This document shows positions 1 through 5,468 of a stretch of 9,706 nt of DNA, one piece after another; the first letter of the stretch is position 1, and every line of letters starts with the position of its first letter. The notes under the pieces are model-generated. The model saw only the letters and a program-made list of their open reading frames with translations. It had not been told where the DNA came from and did not search any database. Both the position numbers and the translations under genes were made by a program. The DNA comes from Flavobacterium sp. (GTDB taxonomy: Bacteria; Bacteroidota; Bacteroidia; Flavobacteriales; Flavobacteriaceae). The stretch lies in the NCBI GenBank assembly GCA_004296145.1, contig SEBM01000116.1, positions 1 through 9,706 on the forward strand. The letters run 5' to 3'.

Positions 1-26
1 GGTTTTTTTTATTCAAATTATATTTT

Positions 27-1028
27 TTATTCATTCAGCATCTTCCAAAGGTTATCTTTCAGATCTGTCAAACCTTGTTGGGCAACAGATGAAATAAACA
101 TATAAGGAACATCTTTGAAAGAAACATCTAATTCTGTTTTTAATTCTGCTTTTAGTTCATCGTCCAGCATATCACATTTAGAAATAACTAAAAGACGTTC
201 TTTGTCCAGCATTTCCGGATTATACTTTGTCAATTCGTTTACCAGAATATCGTATTCTGCTTTAATATCCGGAGTATCAACCGGAACTAAAAACAATAAA
301 GTAGAGTTACGCTCAATATGACGCAGGAAATAATGTCCTAAACCTTTTCCTTCTGCCGCACCTTCAATAATTCCGGGAATATCTGCAATTACAAACGATT
401 GAAAATCTCTGTAAGCAACGATTCCTAAATTTGGTTTTAAAGTCGTAAAAGGATAATCTGCAATTTTTGGTTTTGCTGAAGTCAATACAGATAATAAAGT
501 TGATTTTCCTGCATTAGGAAAACCTACTAAACCTACATCGGCCAGAACTTTTAATTCTAAAATAACATCCATTTCTACACCCGGTAAACCTGGTTGCGCA
601 TATCTTGGTGTCTGGTTGGTAGAACTTCTAAAATGCCAGTTTCCTAAACCTCCTTTTCCTCCTTTAGAAAGGATTCTTTTTTCTCCGTCGTCGGTGATTT
701 CAAATAAAGTTTCACCTGTTTCTTTGTCTTTTACAACAGTTCCAAGAGGTACTTCGATATATTTATCTTCACCGTCAGCACCTGTACTACGATCTCCTCC
801 ACCGTCTCCTCCGTGACCCGCTTTAATATGGCGCGCAAATTTTAAATGGAACAATGTCCAAAGTCCTTTATTACCAACTAAATATACGTGTCCACCACGG
901 CCACCATCACCTCCGTCCGGGCCTCCTTTTTCAATAAATTTCTCTCTGTGCAAATGTGTAGATCCCTTTCCTCCCTTTCCGGAAGAAACATATATCTTAA
1001 CATAATCTACAAAATTTCCTTCTGTCAT
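27..1028 (-). CDS. obg: GTPase Obg/CgtA (ribosome assembly)
   Basis: Obg is a conserved GTPase that binds the large ribosomal subunit, acts in its maturation and links growth to the stringent response; it works in the cytoplasm. The 333-residue product has the usual two domains. Residues about 9-163 form the glycine-rich Obg fold, with many GG pairs. The G domain follows, with G1 GFPNAGKST at 169-177, switch I YPFTTLKPNLG at 192-202, G3 DIPG at 216-219 and G5 SSV at 313-315. G4 reads SKCD (283-286) instead of NKxD, so the guanine-contacting asparagine is replaced by serine. The C-terminal extension found in some Obg proteins is absent. The ATG start puts the Obg fold right at the N-terminus. 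No -7 box is visible in the repeat-filled gap upstream. The family call is secure. Confidence 0.97.
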   Translation of the reverse strand: MTEGNFVDYVKIYVSSGKGGKGSTHLHREKFIEKGGPDGGDGGRGGHVYLVGNKGLWTLFHLKFARHIKAGHGGDGGGDRSTGADGEDKYIEVPLGTVVKDKETGETLFEITDDGEKRILSKGGKGGLGNWHFRSSTNQTPRYAQPGLPGVEMDVILELKVLADVGLVGFPNAGKSTLLSVLTSAKPKIADYPFTTLKPNLGIVAYRDFQSFVIADIPGIIEGAAEGKGLGHYFLRHIERNSTLLFLVPVDTPDIKAEYDILVNELTKYNPEMLDKERLLVISKCDMLDDELKAELKTELDVSFKDVPYMFISSVAQQGLTDLKDNLWKMLNE

Positions 1029-1040
1029 TTTTCTAAGTAT

Positions 1041-1170
1041 TCAGTCACAGTCGCAGTTTTCAGCACCAAACTGTGACTGAAAACTGCAACTGAAACTATA
1101 ATTTATTTTTTATTCAGTCGCAATTTCGGTTTTCAGTGCAAACTGCGACTAAAAACTGTGACTGAAAACT
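1041..1170. repeat. Two copies of a modular CAGT-rich inverted repeat
   Basis: The gap between obg and the CNNM gene is almost filled by short modules built on CAGTCACAG, CAGTCGCAG and CAGTTTTCAG. In the first copy (1041-1093), bases 1048-1063 pair with 1077-1092 at 15 of 16 positions, and in an alternative fold 1041-1050 pairs with 1071-1080 perfectly. The second copy (1114-1170) has the same modules with more differences, for example AGTCGCA pairing with TGCGACT and GTTTTCAG with CTGAAAAC. A third, shorter copy lies after purK at 9475-9498. The sequence shows the repeats directly. That they form a genome-wide intergenic family is inference. Confidence 0.85.
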
Positions 1171-1179
1171 ATTTTATTT

Positions 1180-2454
1180 TTACTCTTTAAGCGCTTTTAC
1201 AAGCACTTTATCAATCTTTACGCCATCCATATCTAATACTTCAAGCACAAATTTTTGCCAGATTAATTTTTCTCCTTCTTTTGGAATATGAGAAAGCTCG
1301 GTCATAATCATTCCGCTTACGGTGTTGACTTCGTAATCATTTGTTAGTTCGTCAAGCTCAAAATAAGTTAAGAAATCGTGTAACGAATAATGTCCGTCAA
1401 CAATCCATGAACCGTCTTCTCTTTCGATAAGCTGGAATTCATCTTTATAAAAATCGGATGCATCACCAACCAAAGCTTCTAATATATCGTTTAGGGTAAT
1501 AATTCCCTGAAAAACGCCATATTCATCTGAAACCAAAGCATAGTGAACGCCTGTTTTTTTGAAATTTTCAAGTGCTTTGTATGCTGTTGTCTGCTCCATT
1601 AAATAAGGAGCATCTGTCATTATTGCTGATAAATCAAAATGATCACTTTCTATATTGGCAAAAATGTTTTTTAAAGTTACAATTCCGACAATATCATCGT
1701 AGTTGTCGCTGTAAACCGGATAAACAGTATGTAAATCCATCAAAACCAATTCTTTTATTTTTGCTTTGTCAGCGTTTAGAGGAAGCATATCAACTGATTT
1801 TCGGTGTGTCATCAGCGAACTTACTTTTCTGTCACCAATATGAAAAACACGCTCTACGATATCCTGTTCAATTTCCTGAACCTCTCCTACTTCTGTTCCT
1901 TCTTTTATAATAGCTTTAATTTCTTCCTCGGTAACTTTTCCATCTGCTGTTGGTTTTATCTGAAGAATTTTTAATAAAAATTCTGTAGAAGTTGTCAACA
2001 ACCAAATAAATGGCGCCGTAATAATCGAAATGATTTTCATTGGCATTGCCACCATTTTTGCAATAGATTCCGGATAATTTAATCCGATTCGTTTTGGAAG
2101 TAATTCTCCTAAAACCAGAGAGAAAAAAGTTAAAACGACAACCACAATTCCAACGGCAACAGAATGTGCGTAAGGTTTTAAAACCTCAAATCCGCTGACG
2201 AAAGTCTCAACATCAATTGTGATTTTATCTCCTGAATAAATACCTGTCAAAATTCCGATTAAGGTAATTCCGATTTGTACGGTTGATAAAAACTTATTCG
2301 GTGAATTCGCTAAATCAAGTGCTATTTTGGCACTTTTGTTTCCTTTTTTTGCAGCTGTTTCCAATCTGTTTTTTCTGGCTGAGATCAGCGCTATTTCAGA
2401 CATGGAGAAAACTCCGTTTAATAGTATCAGAAAAAATATTATTAGTATTTCCAA
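1180..2454 (-). CDS. CNNM/CorC-family (hemolysin-like) membrane protein with CBS pair
   Basis: This protein belongs to the CNNM/CorC family of inner-membrane proteins linked to Mg2+ (or other divalent cation) efflux; many relatives are labelled hemolysin without good reason. The 424-residue product has the full domain order. A DUF21/CNNM membrane domain spans residues 1 to about 170, with hydrophobic segments near 1-22, 56-76, 96-118 and 136-158 and the conserved GELLPKR stretch at 116-122. Two CBS domains follow (about 207-268 and 275-330), and then the CorC/HlyC C-terminal domain (about 340-420). CBS pairs in this family bind adenine nucleotides and Mg2+. Nothing seems truncated. It sits between adk and obg, 210 bases downstream of adk, so it may have its own promoter, although no TAnnTTTG box is obvious. 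The exact ion is not decided by the sequence. Confidence 0.92.
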   Translation of the reverse strand: MEILIIFFLILLNGVFSMSEIALISARKNRLETAAKKGNKSAKIALDLANSPNKFLSTVQIGITLIGILTGIYSGDKITIDVETFVSGFEVLKPYAHSVAVGIVVVVLTFFSLVLGELLPKRIGLNYPESIAKMVAMPMKIISIITAPFIWLLTTSTEFLLKILQIKPTADGKVTEEEIKAIIKEGTEVGEVQEIEQDIVERVFHIGDRKVSSLMTHRKSVDMLPLNADKAKIKELVLMDLHTVYPVYSDNYDDIVGIVTLKNIFANIESDHFDLSAIMTDAPYLMEQTTAYKALENFKKTGVHYALVSDEYGVFQGIITLNDILEALVGDASDFYKDEFQLIEREDGSWIVDGHYSLHDFLTYFELDELTNDYEVNTVSGMIMTELSHIPKEGEKLIWQKFVLEVLDMDGVKIDKVLVKALKE

Positions 2455-2619
2455 TTTGTAGGTTATTCGTTATTGAATGGTTCTTTGTGTAATTTGTAAT
2501 CTAAATTATTATAATACAGATCAAAAGCAATGCTATGATCTAAAAAAACTAATTTTTCCTGCCAGAAAACGGCAACTTTCGAAAACCTGTTTTATGGTGT
2601 GGAAAAATAGTTTTTTGTG

Positions 2620-2638
2620 TCCCGACAGCTTATCGGGA
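2620..2638. repeat. Small hairpin in the gap between adk and the CNNM gene
   Basis: TCCCGA (2620-2625) pairs with TCGGGA (2633-2638) around a 7-base loop. It lies 27 bases past the adk stop, so it could end or stabilise the hpt-adk transcript. On neither strand is it followed by a T-run, so it is not a standard intrinsic terminator. I see nothing else convincing in the 2455-2664 gap. Confidence 0.5.
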
Positions 2639-2664
2639 AAATAAACGGCAGCTCGAAAAAGCTT

Positions 2665-3237
2665 CTACAAATTATCTATAACTGACGTTAATCGCTCTGT
2701 AATTTCTTCAATAGTTCCGATACCGTTTACGGCATAAAACTTATTTTGTTCTTTATAATATCCAATTAATGGAGCTGTTTTCTCATTATATTCCTGATAT
2801 CTTACACGAATTTTTTCTTCGTCCTGATCATCAACTCTTCCGCTTGTTTTTCCTCTTTCTAATAAACGTGCTACCAGAATTTCGTCGTCTGCTTCTAAGG
2901 CAATTGTTGCTGTAACACTTGAACCTATAGTTGGCAAAAATTTATCTAAAGCTTCTGCCTGATCTAAAGTTCTTGGATATCCATCAAACAAAAATCCTGC
3001 AGTATCCGGGTGTTTATTCACTTCATCAATTAACATTGCAGTTGTTACTTCACAAGGAACCAATTCTCCGTTGTCCATAAAAACTCTTGCTTTTTTACCT
3101 AAATCTGTATCGTTTTTTAAATTGAAACGAAATATATCTCCTGTCGAAAGATGTGTTAATTTGTATTTTTCTTTTAAAAATTCTGCCTGAGTTCCTTTTC
3201 CTGCCCCTGGCTTTCCAAATAAAACAATGTTAATCAT
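2665..3237 (-). CDS. adk: Adenylate kinase, short-lid form
   Basis: Adenylate kinase interconverts ATP plus AMP and two ADP, and so balances cellular adenine nucleotides; it is a cytoplasmic monomer. The 190-residue product shows the P-loop GKPGAGKGT at 8-16, the AMP-site segment STGDIFR at 31-37 and FDGYPRT at 84-90. A short lid (about 127-137, RGKTSGRVDDQ) contains R128 and R134, and R145 and R147 follow. The zinc-binding lid insert of the roughly 215-residue long form is absent, as is usual for this size class. The ATG start is followed at once by the first beta strand. It lies 74 bases after hpt with no promoter box between, so cotranscription from the hpt promoter is likely. With hpt it forms a purine salvage and energy pair. 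Confidence 0.97.
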   Translation of the reverse strand: MINIVLFGKPGAGKGTQAEFLKEKYKLTHLSTGDIFRFNLKNDTDLGKKARVFMDNGELVPCEVTTAMLIDEVNKHPDTAGFLFDGYPRTLDQAEALDKFLPTIGSSVTATIALEADDEILVARLLERGKTSGRVDDQDEEKIRVRYQEYNEKTAPLIGYYKEQNKFYAVNGIGTIEEITERLTSVIDNL

Positions 3238-3311
3238 AATACGAGTGAGTGTTGTTACTTCTTAATTTCAAGAAGTTTAAAATGAATATATAGTTGTGTG
3301 TTTGTTTTTAA

Positions 3312-3842
3312 TTATTCTGCTAATTTATATACTTCAGTCAGGTTTCTTCCTAAACCATCATAGTCCAGACCATAACCAACGATAAATTTATTCGGAATCC
3401 TGATTCCAACATAATCAATCTTAATGTCTTTTGTATACGCTTCCGGTTTAAAAAACAATGTTGCAATCTTAAAATGTTTTACGTTTTGCGCTTTAAACAA
3501 TACTTTTAATTCTTCAATTGTATTTCCGGTATCAATTATATCTTCAATAATTACCACACTTCTGTCTGTCAGATCCTGATTAATTCCGATTAATTCTTTT
3601 ACGGAATTAGTTGATTCTGTCCCTTCATAAGATGCCATTTTAATGAATGAAACCTCGCATGGTTTTTTATATTTTTTCAGAAAATCAGAGACCACCATAA
3701 AAGCTCCATTTAAAACTCCTATAAAAATAGGCGTGTCATCTCCAAAATCATCTTCTACTTGTGCAACTATTTTCGTTAAAGCAAAATCAATTTCTTTTGC
3801 CGAAATAAACGGAACAAATTGTTTATCGTGAAGTTGTATCAT
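3312..3842 (-). CDS. hpt: Hypoxanthine phosphoribosyltransferase
   Basis: The enzyme joins hypoxanthine (often guanine too) to PRPP to give IMP or GMP, a purine salvage step in the cytoplasm. From the ATG at 3842 the product has 176 residues. It shows LNGAFM at 44-49, the flexible loop SYEGTESTNS at 71-80, the PRPP-binding VVIIEDIIDTGNT at 96-108 and the base-site segment VGYGLDYDGLGRN at 155-167. The frame can be extended to a TTG at 3869, adding nine residues, but that codon lies inside a -7 promoter box (3867-3874) and would not be transcribed, so ATG 3842 is chosen. The transcript probably continues into adk. Length and motifs are normal for the family. Confidence 0.96.
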   Translation of the reverse strand: MIQLHDKQFVPFISAKEIDFALTKIVAQVEDDFGDDTPIFIGVLNGAFMVVSDFLKKYKKPCEVSFIKMASYEGTESTNSVKELIGINQDLTDRSVVIIEDIIDTGNTIEELKVLFKAQNVKHFKIATLFFKPEAYTKDIKIDYVGIRIPNKFIVGYGLDYDGLGRNLTEVYKLAE

Positions 3843-4026
3843 TATTTTTATGTTTAAAATAATGGGCAAAGATACAGAATTACAACCAAACTGTTGGTAA
3901 CAAATTATATAGTAACTTCAATTTTTTATTAATGTTAAATATCAGTTAATGTTTACATTTTTATAATTTGATTATTTTCAGAATTCAGTAAATTGTTGTC
4001 TTTAAAACTTTTAACTCCAAACCACG
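3843..4026. other. Divergent control region between hpt and the PQQ dehydrogenase gene
   Basis: This 184-base AT-rich gap must hold promoters for both directions. The hpt box lies at 3867-3874. For the rightward gene no exact TAnnTTTG is visible. The octamer TTAATGTT occurs twice in direct orientation, at 3929-3936 and 3946-3953, 17 bases apart, and could be a paired regulator site; that is a guess. A TATAAT-like string follows near 3962-3967. The dehydrogenase start codon lacks a strong ribosome-binding site, as is normal in this phylum. Confidence 0.45.
3867..3874 (-). promoter_or_regulatory. -7 box of the hpt promoter (TATCTTTG)
   Basis: On the minus strand this reads TATCTTTG, an exact match to the Bacteroidota -7 consensus TAnnTTTG. 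It gives a predicted start of transcription near 3861 and a leader of about 20 bases before the hpt ATG. A clear TTTG at the -33 position is not seen. The box excludes the upstream TTG as a start codon. Confidence 0.75.
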
Positions 4027-5298
4027 ATGAGAGCAATCACGCAAATACTATCAGCATCGCTTTTAGTATTATTTACAGCCTGTAACGGACAGGTAAAAAA
4101 AGAAGAAAAAGAAGCTTTGGCAAAACAACCTGACAAAGTTGTAAAAACAGCAATTGGCGATCTGACATTGCCTGCCCCATATGCAACAGAATCTAAAACC
4201 AACAATAGTAAAGTTATTGGCTGGCCACAGGATAAAACGCCTGTAGCACCAGAAGGTTTTACGGTTACCAAATTTGCCGACGGACTTGAAAATCCACGCT
4301 GGACTTATATTGCACCAAACAATGATATTTTTGTTGTTGAAAGCGGAACAAGAGCAAGTAAAAATCAGATTACCGTTTTTCGCGACGCAGACAAAGACGG
4401 AAAATTTGAAACCCGCAACGTTTTTATCTCCAACCTAAACAAACCTTTTGGAATGTTGGTCTTAAAAGATTTTTTCTATATCGCAAACACAGACGGACTG
4501 TATCGTTATCCTTATAAAAATAATGCTCTGAAATTAGAAACGCAGGGTACAAAAATCCTTGAACTTCCTGCCGGAGGTTATAACAATCACTGGACAAGAA
4601 ATTTACTGGCGAGCAAGGACGGATCAAAAATTTATGTTTCGGTTGGATCCGGAAGTAATAATGCTGAACACGGAGTAGATAAAGAACTTAGAAGAGCTGA
4701 TATTCTGGAAATTAATCCTGACGGAACAGGCGAAAAAATTTATGCCGCCGGACTTAGAAATCCTGTCGGAATGGATTGGAATCCTGCAAATGGCGAACTT
4801 TGGACTGCGGTTAATGAACGTGACGAACTGGGAGATGAACTTGTACCAGATTATGTTACGAGTGTAAAAAGAGATGGTTTCTACGGTTGGCCTTATTCTT
4901 ATTATGGTAATATTCCTGATCCGAGAATGAAAGGAGCGCGCAAAGATCTGGTAGAAAAAGCAATTGTGCCGGATATTCCGGTTGGAGCTCACACCGCTTC
5001 TTTAGGTTTGGCTTTTTATACTAAAGATAAATTTCCGGCAAAATACAAAAACGGAATATTTATAGGTCAGCACGGTTCATGGAATCGTTCTAAAATTTCT
5101 GGTTATAAAGTGCTATTTGTTCCTTTTGCTAACGGAAAACCTTCGGGAAAACCTGAAGATTTTCTGACCGGTTTTATTTCAAATGAAGAAAAAGCAGAAG
5201 TTTATGGCCGTCCGGTTGCGGTTACGGTTATGAATGACGGATCGCTTCTTGTAAATGACGACAGCTCAAATACTATCTGGCAGGTTACTGCTAAATAA
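4027..5298 (+). CDS. PQQ-dependent sugar/sorbosone dehydrogenase-family lipoprotein
   Basis: This protein belongs to the soluble glucose dehydrogenase/sorbosone dehydrogenase superfamily: six-bladed beta-propellers that oxidise sugars with pyrroloquinoline quinone (PQQ) and Ca2+. The 423-residue product starts with a lipoprotein signal, lipobox FTAC with the lipidated Cys at 19, then a charged tail (KKEEKE, 24-29) that may favour export to the surface. Motifs in order are GLENPRW (86-92), NNHWTRN (186-192, H188 as candidate catalytic base), GLRNPVG (242-248, with R244-N245 matching the RN pair of soluble glucose dehydrogenase), the candidate Ca2+ region NERDELGDELVP (263-274), GQHGSWNRS (347-355) and a closing strand NTIWQV (415-420). 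No cytochrome c CxxCH motif is present, so the electron acceptor must be separate. The next gene looks like a PQQ receptor. Family is confident; the sugar is unknown. Confidence 0.88.
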   Translation: MRAITQILSASLLVLFTACNGQVKKEEKEALAKQPDKVVKTAIGDLTLPAPYATESKTNNSKVIGWPQDKTPVAPEGFTVTKFADGLENPRWTYIAPNNDIFVVESGTRASKNQITVFRDADKDGKFETRNVFISNLNKPFGMLVLKDFFYIANTDGLYRYPYKNNALKLETQGTKILELPAGGYNNHWTRNLLASKDGSKIYVSVGSGSNNAEHGVDKELRRADILEINPDGTGEKIYAAGLRNPVGMDWNPANGELWTAVNERDELGDELVPDYVTSVKRDGFYGWPYSYYGNIPDPRMKGARKDLVEKAIVPDIPVGAHTASLGLAFYTKDKFPAKYKNGIFIGQHGSWNRSKISGYKVLFVPFANGKPSGKPEDFLTGFISNEEKAEVYGRPVAVTVMNDGSLLVNDDSSNTIWQVTAK

Positions 5299-5325
5299 TT
5301 CTTTCAAATTCAATTAAAAAATTTA

Positions 5326-5439
5326 AACACATAGAAATATAGATTTTTGTTTCAAAACCAAATAAAATTCGTTTATCACATACTAGTGAATTTAAAACGA
5401 AAATGCCTTTTTTGCCTCACTTCTATGTTTCTATGTGTT
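5326..5439. repeat. Long imperfect palindrome before the TonB-dependent receptor gene
   Basis: The 17-base outer arms (5326-5342 and 5423-5439) pair at 16 positions, with core AACACATAGAAA/TTTCTATGTGTT. A second stem lies inside: TTCGTTT (5368-5374) pairs with AAACGAA (5395-5401), with TCAC/GTGA (5376-5379 and 5386-5389) at its tip. The RNA could fold into one long hairpin ending 29 bases before the receptor ATG, so it could act as a terminator, an mRNA-end stabiliser or a leader structure. It fills most of the 170-base gap. It looks like a dispersed intergenic repeat rather than a gene-specific switch, but that is inference. Confidence 0.8.
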
Positions 5440-5468
5440 AAAAAATACGCCTTTAATCAAACACCTTC

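Noticed and set aside
1041..1170. CRISPR-like array
   Set aside because: Modules are too short, irregularly spaced and in both orientations; there are no spacers of constant length and no cas genes.
1572..1910. 112-codon open frame on the plus strand inside the CNNM gene
   Set aside because: Opposite a complete conserved gene, with low-complexity Leu/Cys/Gln-rich product and no promoter.
2620..2638. Intrinsic terminator for hpt-adk
   Set aside because: Six-base-pair stem without a T-run on either strand; kept only as a hairpin.
3257..3276. Seven-base-pair hairpin ACTTCTT/AAGAAGT between hpt and adk
   Set aside because: AT-rich, short, no T-run after it; could arise by chance and does not argue against cotranscription.
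3843..3869. Nine-residue N-terminal extension of hpt from TTG
   Set aside because: The TTG overlaps an exact -7 promoter box and the extra residues do not fit the family N-terminus.
4624..4992. 122-codon open frame on the minus strand inside the dehydrogenase gene
   Set aside because: It lies wholly opposite a well-supported gene, has no recognisable domain, and its composition is that of a reverse-strand shadow.
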